Source: Tetmemena sp. SeJ-2015
Taxonomy: Eukaryota > Ciliophora > Spirotrichea > Sporadotrichida > Oxytrichidae
Assembly: GCA_027382625.1 (NCBI GenBank)
Contig: JAJKFJ010020651.1
Coordinates: 1-31,755, forward strand
Length of the DNA stretch: 31,755 bases
Direction of reading: 5' to 3'
Shown here: piece by piece, positions 1 to 10,775 of the stretch
Position numbering within the stretch: position 1 is the first letter of the stretch
Layout: every line of letters starts with the position of its first letter
Translations under genes and position numbers: made by a program
Notes under the pieces: model-generated
Told to the model about the DNA's origin: nothing
The model's database searches: none
What the model saw: only the letters and a program-made list of their open reading frames with translations

Positions 1-976
1 ATGGCTGTATTACATAAAATACAAGTGAAAACAAGTGCAAATTAAGTATGGGGGAGGAAAATCACTATCGCATTTTTTAGTGCAAGCCTCTCCTCCTACT
101 TTTCCGATATGCAAAAAGTGCGCAAGTAGATATTCGAGAGACGTTTCACGGCGAATATCGAAATTGAGCGACTCAAGAAAGTTACGCTATCAAGTGGAAA
201 ATGCATTTCACTTTTTCTATTTTTTAATATATAATCATTTTTCTACTTGATTTATAGAGATAAGTTGTGACATAGAGTAAATACACATTTAAAAAAATTT
301 GCTTGCCATTCACTCTCTATCGATTTGAAGTTTCGATGCCGCTCTCGATGCAATTCAACATTACTCAGCTTTAGATGTGGAGGCACTTGCTTATTGCTTC
401 TTAGTGAAAATGATGCATTGAGTCTCTACATTTCCTTCATCGCATCCAGTAATAAACCCTTTGATAGCTATAGATATATGTTCCCCTTATAGTTAAATTT
501 TTTTCCCCCAAATTTTTTAAAATATTAATTATTTATAATATCATTGGATTCTCAAGCTATAAGCATTTAAAAGTATCATGCATTTTACTTTGACTCTCCT
601 CTCTGGGTTCAGGGATTCCATTACAGTCAAAATTTAAAGTTATAATTCTTGTTTTAGCTTAAATTCTGCTGCTTTAATTATAAAACCTCACACAATTAGT
701 AATGGCTCAAATAATTTAATAAATAAACCTACCTAAGTAACTATGCTAGCACTCAAGTTCAAGTATTCCATCAATAAATTTAAACATAAAAAGAAATTCA
801 AACTTTTATTTAGAAGTATTTAAAATGGCGGTATAAAAGATTATAAAAATCCTTAAGAGTAGAAGAAGAATAGATTTATATTCTCTTATTTTCTATTATA
901 AAGGTTATATATTTTGCTTTCAGAAAACTAACTTATATTTTATAATTTAATAGAGTAATAACTAAGAGTCTGCAGT
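1..976. other. Mostly non-coding leader region
   Basis: This stretch is AT-rich and holds no convincing gene. One scrap at 332-421 (+) is open for 29 codons, ends in TGA and has protein-like composition (repeated Ala-Leu-Asp with Leu-Asp-Val-Glu-Ala), flanked at once by a TGA upstream. It could be a small germline gene segment but I cannot assign it. The remainder carries only short frames with AT-driven composition. The last ~90 bases before 977 are very AT-rich and probably form the 5' flank of the next gene. Confidence 0.4.
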
Positions 977-1943
977 ATGCAGCAAGCTTTTGCCTTCTCA
1001 ACTAACAACAACAACAAATCCAATTACAACAATAAAGGAGGAAGAGATCGTGCTACCTCCAAGTCAAGAGATGCTGATAAAGCATACACAGGCAGAAAAT
1101 ATGAAAAGCCTAGGAGAGATAGAAGCGGCACCTCTGAGCACAACGAAGAGCAAAATATTGAATTCAAGTCCAATCATAAGAAGTAGGAGTAGGGCCCTTC
1201 CGCGCTCAAAGTAGTAAACGAGGAGAGGTCTTCTCTCAGAGATCTCGATGAGGATGATAAAAGCATCAGACCTGCCCAGGTAGATGAGTCACAGATCAAA
1301 CTCAAATGGAAGCTTGGAGGAGCAAGTTTAAAAGTGCAGGAAGAGGCCAAGAGAAGCCTCTTAGCGGAGAGAGAGAAAGGGAAGCAAAAGAAGGAGGAAG
1401 AGGAATTCAAGATGAAAATTGGAGGATCTAAAGCACAGTAAGAAGCCTTAAAACCCAAGCACAACCCTTTGAAGTAAACTTTCCATGTGGCCATGCTTTT
1501 GATGGGCTGTGGAAATCTTTCCTCAGACTATGTTCAGTCCCTCAAGCAGCAACACTAATAGGACACACATATTTAAAGGTTATATTTTATTGGAGGAGTC
1601 TCAAGTTGCTTAAAAAGAAGGAGATGCTAAGAAAATCGAGTATGACTAGAGCTACTATGACAGTCTGCTCATAGGTTCAAATATCTTGGAGACGACTGCT
1701 CTCAGGAACGCTCTACAGAAGCAGAAGATTCAGACCAAGTATTTTTCAATAAACAGCCCACTCTATACTAACGACCAGTAGAATCAAATGAAGAAGTTTA
1801 TAGAGGAGAAGATGAAAGACCTGGAAAAGAAAAATGAGAAACTTATAGATCAAGAAGGTAAGAAATCTAAGCTCAGAAATATTGATAAAGATAAGGAGAT
1901 TGGTAGATTCGATGATAATTTTTACTATGGCATATTCTCTTGA
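977..1943 (+). CDS. Charged, partly coiled-coil hypothetical protein
   Basis: I do not recognise this gene. With TAA/TAG read as Gln the frame opens at ATG 977 and ends at TGA 1941-1943, about 321 residues. The N-terminus is Asn/Lys/Arg-rich, followed by a Lys/Glu-rich stretch (around 1290-1430) and a short hydrophobic piece (FHVAMLLMGCGN near 1480-1515). The C-terminal third is again Lys/Glu-rich and likely helical. The frame slips by one base near 1571: the upstream part reads ...QDTHI and the downstream part continues FKGYILLEE... No direct repeat or GT..AG pair explains this, so a single-base sequence error is most likely. No IES was found in it. Function is unknown. Confidence 0.6.
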
Positions 1944-2129
1944 GGTGATGAGGTGTAATAGAATTTATTGGTGAATATACGGAGGGGAGAGAGAAGAGTG
2001 ACGAGTTAGTAAGTGATTGATATGATTTATAGTTATGACATTATAAATAAGACTGCATTAAAATAATGGGTGGTTGCGCATGCGTAATTATACACACACG
2101 CTCAAGACTTCGATAATGATTTAATTGAC

Positions 2130-2939
2130 TTAACTTTCAAATTATGATAATGAACCTACAACATCTCTCATCCCTAGTCCACCTCCCCTTATATGAGGAG
2201 CACTCGCAGTCAGTTAATTTTTGCGTGAGATATATTTGCTGTATTATACCAGTTTGATTAAATTGTGGAAGTCCTTAGGGGCGCCACTTTCACTTTCGAA
2301 ATCTCTCTCCTTCTGCTGCTGCAGTTGTTGTTTAATAACTTTCTATTATACCTGGGGGAATTTAACTTATAAGTCGCTCAATAATTAATTAGGTCACCCG
2401 CTCTTTGGTAAGTCGTTACTCTCACCACAGCTTCACATCACTTTCAAGACTTCTATGATTTGAAGTCCTCCTCCGTCCAGCTGCGGTTCAAATTTAAGGA
2501 AAGGATTCTTAGAAAGAATAAACCTTGATGCTTTTAAATTTGAGTTGCTGTTGTCGTGTGAGAGGCGGGAAACGAAGCTGGACTCGTGGCCTAGGTTTAG
2601 CTGAGCCACATCCCTATCTATGCTCTCGTTTTTCACTTAATATAAGATATATAGTACGCATATTTCACTTGAGAATCGTGCATTTGAGAGAAGAGTGACT
2701 CCTCATCACTCAACTCCTCCTCCTTGTATCTATCGTCCAAAGATAAATAAACCTCTATGGAGTAAAGCATGTGTGTAAGATATTTGCTGCTCAGGGGTGA
2801 GCATATTTTTAATGTCTGGCAGGTTATTGCTACTCTTCGTATCCTTCTGGCACATCTCATATTCAATATATGATAAAATATAATTTGCGCATCTTAATTT
2901 AATCTCTAACTTCACCTTGCGACGAGTGGCTGATGACAT
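2130..2939 (-). CDS. Hypothetical protein interrupted by IESs
   Basis: The frame starts at ATG 2939 (MSSATRRKVKLEIKLRC...) and runs leftward in code 6. Three direct-repeat-flanked inserts (2631-2670, 2338-2445, 2211-2254) can be removed to give one continuous frame. The first and second are needed, since each brings in a TGA or a frame change. The protein has an acidic patch (YKEEELSDEES), a Ser/Asn-rich part, a Gln-rich helix (VIKQQLQQQKERDFE) and a Gly-rich tail (RGGGLGMRDV). A one-base slip is needed near 2783. The true stop is not resolved: the frame stays open past 2130 into the 3' flank of the convergent gene at 977-1943. I do not recognise a family. The open frame and precise repair at the pointers argue that it is real. 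Confidence 0.6.
2211..2254 (-). other. Probable in-phase IES, pointer CAGTT
   Basis: Copies at 2211-2215 and 2250-2254 are 39 bp apart, a multiple of three with no TGA inside, so the frame does not force its removal. AT-rich content and the repeat make it likely. Confidence 0.45.
2338..2445 (-). other. IES, pointer ACTTTC
   Basis: Copies at 2338-2343 and 2440-2445 (GAAAGT on the coding strand). Removal of 102 bp replaces a TGA with ...EVLKV-IKQQLQQQK..., in frame. Confidence 0.75.
2631..2670 (-). other. IES, pointer TTTCACTT
   Basis: The 8-bp repeats at 2631-2638 and 2663-2670 bound a 24-bp AT-rich insert. The insert contains an in-frame TGA. Excision of 32 bp joins ...HDSQVK to NESIDRD... 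in frame. Confidence 0.85.
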
Positions 2940-3532
2940 CTATTGCAAATGTTAGTGCTAAAAACAAAGCATATATAATTTAAATTCAAACAGTAAATTT
3001 CCTCTTTTCTTATTTGCTCAATAGCTTATAATTCGAGATTGAGAGAAAACGTAAAAATATAAAGACATGCTCTCTTGATTAGGAGAGAGCGATTAAATTT
3101 TAATAAGAGATAAATTGAGAGAAAGTAAAACCAAATAGAGCAGCAAGAAATACTTCAAAGTTTCGCAAAACCCGCAACTCCATTTTGAGCATGAAGTAAA
3201 AATTACTGAAAACTTCACACACTCATTAATATCAAGAGTTGACTTGCTGGGGAATTCTTAGAATTAAGGATTCGTGAGATATTAGTTTACGGGAAAATTG
3301 CAAACTCCCTTAATATAATTATTGCTGAATGTAAATATACAAGCAAATTATTTCCTATAGATTAAAATTAGAAGAATATTTGGCTCTAAACTAGCCAATT
3401 TCTTCGGTTATGCACATTGTGCTATTTTTTTACTTATTACAAGAAAAATAAATCCACAATAGTAATAACATAATAATTGCAAATAATAATGCATTCTGGG
3501 ATACTTGATCTTTGCTATTTGGTATATCTTCT
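2940..3532. other. AT-rich intergenic stretch
   Basis: This lies between two minus-strand genes. I see only short frames without protein-like composition, poly-A/T runs and AGAGAG-type simple sequence. No RNA gene, transposon end or coding segment could be supported. Confidence 0.5.
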
Positions 3533-5591
3533 TCAAAGTGTAGTGGAATCTCTCCTTTTCTGTCTTTAAATAAGGCATACAATAAGTACACTCACATACT
3601 ACTTGTCTTAATGAGATCCACACATAGCTTCGTCGAAATGGGTACTCAGGGAATTCGGAGGTTGGCTGGAGAGATCGATGACGCCGAAGCTGCCTCGCGC
3701 ATAGTCTCGCTCACTATTCTACTCAGCAGCTTGCATGTTTTGTGAAAGTTTTTCCTGAACTTTTTTTCCTTGTGATACAGATAAAAAGATAATCTATAAG
3801 TTATCTATATATTTTCTTTATGAGATCATTCTTGCGATGGTTTTATATTCATGAGGTTTGATTAGTGCTGAAAGTCTAGGCTTTTTAAATTTACACTCAC
3901 GTTCTAGTTTCCTACACTTACTTGATCTAGACTCCCCTTACTTAATAATTTATTATTACCTATTTACGCATTTTATTTGTGATACTCATCCCCTTAATCA
4001 AGTCTTTTCTGTTTTAGAATCTAGCCCCAGTTTTAGGAGAGTTCAGTTTGTTGCTCTCCAATTGATCACACTTTGGGATCATGAATTAAGGAGAATTCAT
4101 GTCTGCCTGAGTAATGGGTTTGCTTTTAATGAACGGGAAACAACAAAAAGAAAAAGAGTTCTCTCTTATTCGGGAAATTGTTTGTCGTGTTTGAATTGCT
4201 GCTGCTGTCTTAAAAGTCACTCGGCTGCAATGATTAACCCACTGTGTTGGTTTCAAAGTTGTGATGATTTTAACTGCCCCCTGTGAAGCTGTAGTATTCA
4301 TTCTTGTCGCGGTTAGGCGTATTGCTGCTGCTAATGCTATTCCCATTGCTTCCCTGGTCATCTAAATTACGGTTTCTTCGCGAATCTCCTCCACTATTGT
4401 CAAGATATCCACCGCCCCCTAGGGCTGTCATTATTTTCTCTTGTTACACCTCTATTTTATCTATTGCCAGTCTAAGACTTTAGAAAATTATAGATACAGC
4501 TATAAACTGAAGAAGATGATATATAAACTCAGACTCACTTCATCCTGCTTTGATATCCCTTCATCCTTAATTTCACTCTAGAATAATAGACAAATGTGAT
4601 CCCTATCTATATTTTTATCACTGAGCTGGGCTTATCTTGGCTGTGTGTCTTATACACTTTACTCCTCTCTTTGCTTTTAGTCGATCTCTTCTTATAAATG
4701 CCCCCTTGGTTGGAGTTAAAGCTTGGGCTGGGCGCTTCAATTGAGGCCGAAGCCACCAGTGTTAATCTTAAGCGAACTGTCCATGTTGCTGAAAGTCTTC
4801 AGTCCTCCTATTTTCAACCCTCCCCCTGATACCAGATTTATCGAAGTGTGGTTACCTCCCTACTCATTCACGAATGTAAGAAGATGAGAATTGAAAACTG
4901 ATTATAAGCATAGGTGGTGATTGGTTTGACCCTTAAGAGTGGTGAGAGTGGATCCAAGTTACTCCTTGGCGGTGACTGTCATCTAGCTTGTTCTCATTTC
5001 CATTCGGCGCTGTAGAAATGAAGGCCCCTTGAGCTAGTTGATAGTCTGCGCCTGCGCCTTCTTCTGAAACTAAGCGGCGAGAATCGGTGAATGGCACTCC
5101 TTCTCGTTGCGATCCTAGAGGATTTACTTCGCATCCAGCTAGTGCACTTGAAGATCATCCAGATACTCACTACAATATAGAGATCGCACTTTTTATTCAG
5201 CAAATTCATAACGTATATTTAAAAGCCCTTTAATGCTATGAGACTGGAAAATTTTTCTTTCTTGCTCAGAGGCATCTTCGTGGATGACAGTTTGACAGAC
5301 AGCAAACTTGAGGCTGCTTGCTTTTTCTTGTCTCTGCATCCTCGAGCCATAAGCATTGATAGAAAGTCCCCCAAACTTTCCTCCTCCCACTCCCCCAGCG
5401 CCTGGGTATCCATGGCTCGTAGCAGGGTTCTTTTCCCTGGCTCCTTCTTTTGAGGGGTCGAGATGGGAAACAGTGGGCAGGGGCGGGCGGTGCTGATTCA
5501 GCGAGTATTGCCCAAGTGTAGAAGAATAGGTAGTCGTGATATTGCTTTTATTAAAAGGCTGTGTGAGTGCTTTCTCTTAAAGTCCTCTCAT
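3533..5591 (-). CDS. Long Ser/Gly/Asn-rich hypothetical protein, germline-interrupted
   Basis: The frame starts at ATG 5591 (MRGLQEKALTQPFNKSN...) and is open in code 6 to a TGA at 4739-4737, 284 codons. A one-base slip there (near 4740) continues as IEAPSPSFNSNQGG... . Removing an insert with pointer TATTTT (4453-4615) joins ...SSVIKI to EVQQEKIMTALGGGG..., open to 4066. A further segment at about 3704-3592 (DYARGSFGVIDLSSQPP) can be joined in frame through a weak 4-bp repeat (TCTC, 3705-3708 and 4160-4163). The protein has a Gly-rich part (YPGAGGVGGGKFGG), a Gln-rich helix, a basic KKRSTKSKERSK patch and a Ser/Asn-rich C-terminus. I recognise no domain. The first 850 bases are well supported, the last segment is tentative, and the stop is unresolved. 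Confidence 0.55.
4453..4615 (-). other. IES, pointer TATTTT
   Basis: Copies at 4453-4458 and 4610-4615 (AAAATA on the coding strand) share codon phase. Removing 157 bp of AT-rich, TGA-containing DNA joins two open segments of the gene in frame. Confidence 0.65.
4848..4918 (-). other. Probable in-phase IES, pointer GTGGT
   Basis: Copies at 4848-4852 and 4914-4918 are 66 bp apart and in the same phase. The insert is AT-richer than its flanks. The frame is open with or without it, so this is inferred from the repeat and composition. Confidence 0.4.
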
Positions 5592-6000
5592 TATTATAGT
5601 GCAGAATTAAATAAATATTTGAAGTTTAAATCACGGTTAGCTAATATAATAATCGACTCTCCTTGCTCCCCCAGTTCGCCAATTGAAAATCCACTCTCAA
5701 TATTCTCAAAACGGAAAAATAAACTTTCTTATAACCCATATACTTCATTTAAAAAGTATATTTATGATTTGGGTAATATGCTAATTACGAATTGATATAA
5801 TCTTGAAGAGATTAGTCTTTATTATTTGTTTAACAGTGCTTTAATAATTGAGAAACTATTATATAATCTCGCTCATTCTCAGCTCCCTCTCGCGTTGATT
5901 TTACGTTACTTTCTCTAAACATCCTCTCTCGATATCCACCCCACCCATCCACAAAAAATGAAAAAATCTACTTATCAATGCAGTAATAGAATGATTAATT
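5592..6000. other. Intergenic stretch
   Basis: This separates the divergent gene start at 5591 (-) from the TPR segment at 6001 (+). It is AT-rich with a mixed CT-rich part (5870-5950). No coding segment or RNA is supported. Confidence 0.45.
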
Positions 6001-6192
6001 TATGGGCTGTACTTCAGAGGCAAGGCTTTGATAGAGCTGCAAGAGTACGATTAGAGCGTGGAGACTCTGAAGAGACTGGTGGAAATGGATCCAAGCCACT
6101 CGGAAGGAAGAAAGGAGTTTGAGAGAGCAAAGCAGATCAGAAAGAAGTTCCATGACGATCAACACAATAAATACAAGCGCATGTTCTCTTGA
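6001..6192 (+). CDS. Orphan C-terminal TPR segment (FKBP-like co-chaperone type)
   Basis: The frame is open from 6001 to TGA 6190-6192, 63 codons, with TGA just upstream in the same frame. It reads as a last TPR helix pair followed by a charged tail: YFRGKALIELQEYDQSVETL..., then ...RKKFHDDQHNKYKRMFS and stop. This matches the pattern of the final TPR and tail of FKBP52-type immunophilins and related TPR co-chaperones (a Lys-rich helix ending in Tyr-x-x-Met-Phe). No prolyl-isomerase domain or earlier TPRs lie upstream, so the rest of the gene must be in germline segments elsewhere. Family assignment rests on this short piece only, and any TPR protein ending in this way is possible. Confidence 0.55.
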
Positions 6193-6634
6193 GCAACCAG
6201 AGGAATCATAAAGCAATTTTGCAGCCTCTTTATCATAGTTTACTTAATGATAAATTAGGATAATTATAATATGGATGGATATGTGTGTATACAATTTTTA
6301 TTGCTATATTCGATAAAATTATAGATTAGGTGGCAATTTTTATAAAATGGGATTTTTATTACTGTGATAGTACCTTAATTTAAAGTTAAGTTGTTGTTTT
6401 TAAATAACCTTAGCATTCTAACTCTGATTAATCAAACTTACTGAAAAGCACCACACCCTCTGTACCAACACCGACCAGCAGTAAGAGACATTGAGTGAGT
6501 GCTTCTTTTGAGGGGAGGGAGTTATATATTTATTCTCTTGGGTTAAGAGTAGCTGGAATATAGTAGCTTAGTTAAGTGGAAATGAGTTCATATCATCCTC
6601 ACTCTGATAGAGAGTGAAGGGTCTACTACTCTCT
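6193..6634. other. Convergent 3' intergenic region
   Basis: This lies between the 3' ends of the TPR segment (+) and the P4-ATPase (-). It is mostly AT-rich. A GC-richer patch near 6440-6525 is open on the minus strand (contains LLLLVGVGTEGVVLF) but has no start, pointer or homologue I can name. Confidence 0.4.
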
Positions 6635-9600
6635 TCAGACTCTGGTGGGCTAGCTCTTGATGGCAGGTAGCAGTCTTTGAGCTTGCATGACGTTGGTAGT
6701 CGCTCTGAGGAGCTTGTCAGTGATCTGAGGCACGTGACCAGCTTCGCCTGAGAAAGCGAAACCAGTCAAATAAAAGTCTTCTGACTATTCATTTCGATAT
6801 TAGCTTAATGATGAGTGTATCTCTGGATGGGAGCAAGTCTGGAGGGGTCGAGTCCCTTGGTGAACTTGAGTTTGTCGTTGATCTTCTTCTCTCTCTCACT
6901 TTCTCTCTCGCGTTCGAGTACCCACTCGCTCACGAAGAAGAGGTAGCGGTCGATGGGGAAAGTGATCAGGAAGAAGAAGAGCAGGTTAAGGTAGAAGGTG
7001 GGGTAGGTGATCATCTCTTCGAACAGGTGGTCCAGGGTAGGCAAGTGGAGGTAGGAGAAAAGCCAGAAGATGCAGAAGAAGGAAACCACGGAGGCGCCTA
7101 TCACAAAGATGGACATAGCGTAGTGAGAGTAGGTGCCGTAGAGGATGTTCATGTTCACCAGGATCACGATGGCGCAGTAGGCGAAGGTGCCTGAGGTCCA
7201 TAGGTCACCAGTCTCGTAGGATTTCTTGGAAACGGTGCTGTTGAAGGTGGTGAAGGTGATGTAGTAGACGAGGGCTGACTGAGCCATACCGTAGACTATC
7301 CATCTCCAGAAGATGAAGGTGGAGAACTTCTGGTTCTTGGGGCCGATCTTGTAAGCCTTGGGGTTGCTCATGAAGTGAGAGCGCTCCTCCTCCTTGTCGA
7401 ACAGAGCAAAGATGATGATGGGGAAGGCTGTGAAGATGATCACTATAAATGAGAGTGCAGCATAGGAATCATTGATTTTCTATTTTCATTTTGGATGTTG
7501 TAGATCTGATAGATCCACTTCTCGTAGAACACCTGGCCTGAGAAGGCAGAGTAGAAACCGAACCAGAACTGAGGCATCACGAACAACACGTAAAAAAGGA
7601 AATGATACTTACCTTTAGATATTATTTTGTATTTACACGTTCTTGTAGAAAGTGTAGCAGACGAGGAAGGAGTTCTTTCTGTAAGACTCTCTACCGTGTA
7701 CAAACAGAAGATTCTTGAGGTACTTGAATTGGCCGATGGCGTAGTCTGAAGCAGCAACTGCTTGCTGGCCTTCGACTCCACTGATTCCTACTCCGATGTG
7801 AGCTGCGTTGATCATATTGACGTCATTAGCACCGTCTCCGATGGCGAGAGTAGTAACGTGAGGGTTGTTGGCGATGATGAGACGTACGATGTCTGCCTTC
7901 TGCTTGGGGGACATACGACATGCGATGAGCACTGATGAGGAGCAAGCTAATTTCAAGAACTGCTTGGTGATTCTTTGCGAGCTCATGATCTTGAATAAAG
8001 ACTCTCCTGAGACAACTGTTCCTGAAGTTCTGAGGCCCTCAGAGTTATTCTTATCCTATCTACTTAAGAGATAATTATCTTCCAATTTATTTTAGACTAT
8101 AATTTGCATCTTTCTAGAATCAGCAATTTGGGAGAGACACTCAGCCTTGGTGTGCCCATCGATGATATAGAGTTCCATCTTGTCGTTAAGGAGTTGACAG
8201 GAGAAGCCGATGTTGATGGCTGTTTCAGTCTTGTCTCCAGTGAGGACCCACACCTTGATACCAGCCTTCTTCATGGCGAAGATAGCCTTGTCTACATCGT
8301 CTTGCAACTTGTCCTCGATGGCAGTGGTTCCCACGATATGGAAGTTTTGCTCAAGTCTGTCAGCAACCTCAGCCATGCGGTCATCTCTCTTAATCATGGC
8401 GTTAGCTGCCTCTCTGTAGTCATCCTTGAACTGCCTGTACTCTTGTTCTGTGAGTTCCTTCTCAGCTAGGAGAAGGGTTCTAAGTCCAGTTGAGGCGTAG
8501 GTTTCCAAATGTTGGAGAGTGCTCTTCAAGAGCTCTCCGGCCTGCTCTTCGTCAGAAAGTCTGGCTTGCACGATACTGTCAGCTCCCTTGATGAGCACCT
8601 TGATCTTTCCTTCAGGAGTACGTACAATGACAGTCATACGTTTACGGTCAGAGGAGAACTCAATCACAGTCAGGAGCTGGAAGATGGTTGACTTGCCGTT
8701 GATGGAGATTTCGATGTTATTGTCGTCATCTCTGCCCTTTACTAAAAAGTCTCCATATATTTGAGAGAGCCAACTCGTCTGGAGAGGAAGCATTATAGAC
8801 TACATCGCCGTCTCTGTATTCGGCGACGACGGTGTGGCAGACGGCCAAGTGGGTAAGGAAGTTCTGGATGTTCTTGTGGTTGGGGTGGTTCTTGTCCCTC
8901 ATGTGGGCTTCGAAGACGTCGTCCTGGAAGTTGAAGTTAGTAACGCCAATCTCCTTGGTGTTGGGGGCGTTGGCTCCATCAATACCATAGGAGTACTTGC
9001 CCACTGAATGCTTCTTGTACTCCATGAGGTTGCAGGTGAGGGTACCGGTCTTGTCTGAGAAGACGTAGTCGACCTGACCGAGCTGCTCGTTGAGGTTTGA
9101 GGTCTGCACCTTGGTGTTGAGGTCCTTAGTGGTGTCATAGATGTCAGCATCCCACTGGATGAACTGTGCCTATAAGAACTTCACGACTTCGAGTGTCACG
9201 ATAAGTGAGATGGGAAATCAAAATTTCCAATTGGAGAAGTGCAAGTATGTTTCTACAATCATTATTAGGTCTTCAAAGATATCTTTGACGGCCGAAACTG
9301 TGATAACGAACATAAGAGGTAGCAGGATAGTCGGTTGCCCATTGGTGATCGAGATTTGGGGAATAGTCTAAAAGATAGGGGTGAGCATCCTTAATAAATA
9401 ACCAAGATGTAACCAAATGGGCGATTAGATGCGCCATTTTATTTAACTCCAAAATTATAATCACTCAAAGATATGCATGCGTAAATCAATCTCAGAAATA
9501 AGGGATTCGCTTTCGAAAGCAAGTTAATAAATCTCAATCTTCAAGACGGGGACTCTCTCATAATAGAAAGAGGTAGTCAGGGTCTTTTAAGAGTGGTGTT

Positions 9601-10246
9601 AGCAAAGCTGGTTAAAAAAGTATCTACACTAACTCACACTCTTTTAATGAGTTTTGCTACCTCTTATAGTAAATAGAGCTCCCTTTAATGAGACTGGAGC
9701 GATTATAGGAGTGTGATTAATTAAGGAGGAATTTAATATCCTTTATAATTAAATATTGCCCCTGCTAACAGGGGAGGCGATTGCATCTATCGCATACTTA
9801 CTTGGAGGATCATCATGAGAAGGAAGTAGATATTTGCGAGTTTGGAGAACTGGTCGATCAAGTTCTTGGGGAGGAACGTGATCACCGTGTACTTGGAAGT
9901 CGTGATCTGATTGTTGCAAAATGCGAGCGAGTTCTGCTTTATCTTGTTGATCTCAAAGCTGCGTAGAACTACAGGCTGCTGGTCCGAGCCAGCAGTCGCA
10001 TTTAACAACAAAAGTTAAATATGGTTAAAGTGGAAAGTGTAAACCCATTTTTGCTGATTGAGCAACTACTTATGAGGCTATTCCGCATCTCCGGCTACAA
10101 AACAGATGAGACTCACATAGAAAGTCAGAGGGAGTGGGCTGGGACAGTTTTGGGCAATGGGCGGCGCTTTACTTACATTCTCTGGGCCCGAGAAGGCTTT
10201 GCTTCTCTTCGTCATCGTAGCTTCCCAGCTACTTCTTTGTGTTCAT
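6635..10246 (-). CDS. P4-type ATPase (phospholipid flippase, Drs2/ATP8 type), germline copy lacking its A domain
   Basis: P4-ATPases move aminophospholipids to the cytosolic leaflet of Golgi, endosome and plasma membranes. Start ATG 10246; exon 1 to 10177; intron 10176-10095; exon 2 ([20 protein letters not shown]1) to 9802; intron 9801-9368; exon 3 with M2 ([18 protein letters not shown]) to about 9270. The next segment begins at M4 ([13 protein letters not shown]), then the phosphorylation motif DKTGTLT (9055-9035), N domain with KGADSI, the hinge motif GDGAND (7839-7822), M5-M10 and the P4 tail signature [18 protein letters not shown]. Stop TGA 6637-6635. About 980 residues are visible against a usual 1,150-1,250. 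The gap equals the actuator domain with its DGET motif, absent between M2 and M4. One-base slips occur near 8765 and 6775. IESs at 7586-7640 and 7438-7496 interrupt M5-M7. Confidence 0.95.
7438..7496 (-). other. IES, pointer GAT
   Basis: Copies at 7438-7440 and 7494-7496. Removing 56 bp joins WIYQIYNI to [14 protein letters not shown], contiguous in the family. A 4-bp alternative (CATC) is also in frame and would delete one Ile. Confidence 0.85.
7586..7640 (-). other. IES, pointer ACACGT
   Basis: Copies at 7586-7591 and 7635-7640. Removing 49 bp joins YTFYKNV to [11 protein letters not shown], the conserved M5-M6 loop of P4-ATPases. Without excision the frame is broken. Confidence 0.92.
9219..9270 (-). 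other. Junction of non-consecutive gene segments (A domain missing)
   Basis: About 50 bp, with an in-frame TGA at 9218-9216 region boundary, separates the end of M2 (KDIFEDL) from M4 (PISLIVTL). The ~230-residue actuator domain belongs here by family alignment. It is not an intron (no GT..AG), and I found no A-domain motif (DGET) anywhere in the window. Confidence 0.75.
9368..9801 (-). other. Spliceosomal intron 2 of the P4-ATPase, unusually long
   Basis: 434 nt, GTAAGT...TTTTAG, phase 0. It sits exactly between LMMILQ (end of M1) and [10 protein letters not shown], which are contiguous in P4-ATPases. It contains a 6-bp-arm inverted repeat (CCCCTG/CAGGGG, 9762-9777). At this length it may hide an IES inside the intron. 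Confidence 0.75.
10095..10176 (-). other. Spliceosomal intron 1 of the P4-ATPase
   Basis: 82 nt, GTAAGT at the 5' end and TTTGTAG at the 3' end, phase 1. Splicing gives ...LLGPRE-S-GDAEQPHKQLL... in frame. Confidence 0.8.
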
Positions 10247-10775
10247 TATCAAAGGCTTAATCTTTAAATAATTATTGAGATTTAATTTATTTCAAATACC
10301 CTAAATTATTACTGCTCCCTTTGATTAATCACCCAACGGAGAAACTTACAAACTGTCTCTGACTCTCTGCAATTAATTATAATTGCGCCTAAATCATGGA
10401 AACTTTTAATTGGTGAAGGCGGGACCCCCTCTCGAGTTCTGTCCTAAGATCTCAAAAGTCGACTTGAAATGTGCAGCCCAAGTCAATTTTATATAGGGAA
10501 TAAAGCTCTTATTTGTATAGGCAAGGGCTTGGAATGTCTCAAAAGTTTTAGAGAAAAGTGATAATTGAAAGGAAAATTCTGTTTCGACCTACTCGTCTTG
10601 CCAGGTCTATATAGTCAAATATGGCATGCTCATTTTTTCACTCCAAATACTTTCACCATTTGCACATTACAGAAATATTTTCGCTTTTCTAAGAGAACAG
10701 AAGGAAAATGGATAAAGATGAAGTATTAATGATCCTAAACTTCATACACACTATCTTAACTTATTCTTTCAAAAT
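10247..10775. other. Intergenic region upstream of the P4-ATPase
   Basis: Mixed AT-rich DNA with a GC-richer patch (10415-10450). A short ATG frame at 10708 (MDKDEVLMILNFIHTIL) is hydrophobic but stops after about 27 codons. It might be a first segment of the scrap at 10776, with no pointer visible. Nothing else is supported. Confidence 0.35.

Noticed and set aside
35..250. 71-codon plus-strand frame
   Set aside because: Composition is AT-driven, it has no homology, and no pointer or splice signal connects it to anything.
3512..3745. Plus-strand frame ending ...LTILLSSLHVL
   Set aside because: The opposite strand reads as Ser/Asn-rich protein in code 6 and joins to the neighbouring minus-strand gene.
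6440..6525. GC-richer minus-strand patch reading LLLLVGVGTEGVVLF
   Set aside because: No start, pointer, splice site or recognisable family; TGA is rare enough that chance open frames are expected.
6808..7194. Acidic plus-strand frame of 128 codons
   Set aside because: It is the complement of P4-ATPase membrane segments M7-M10, which match the family strongly on the minus strand.
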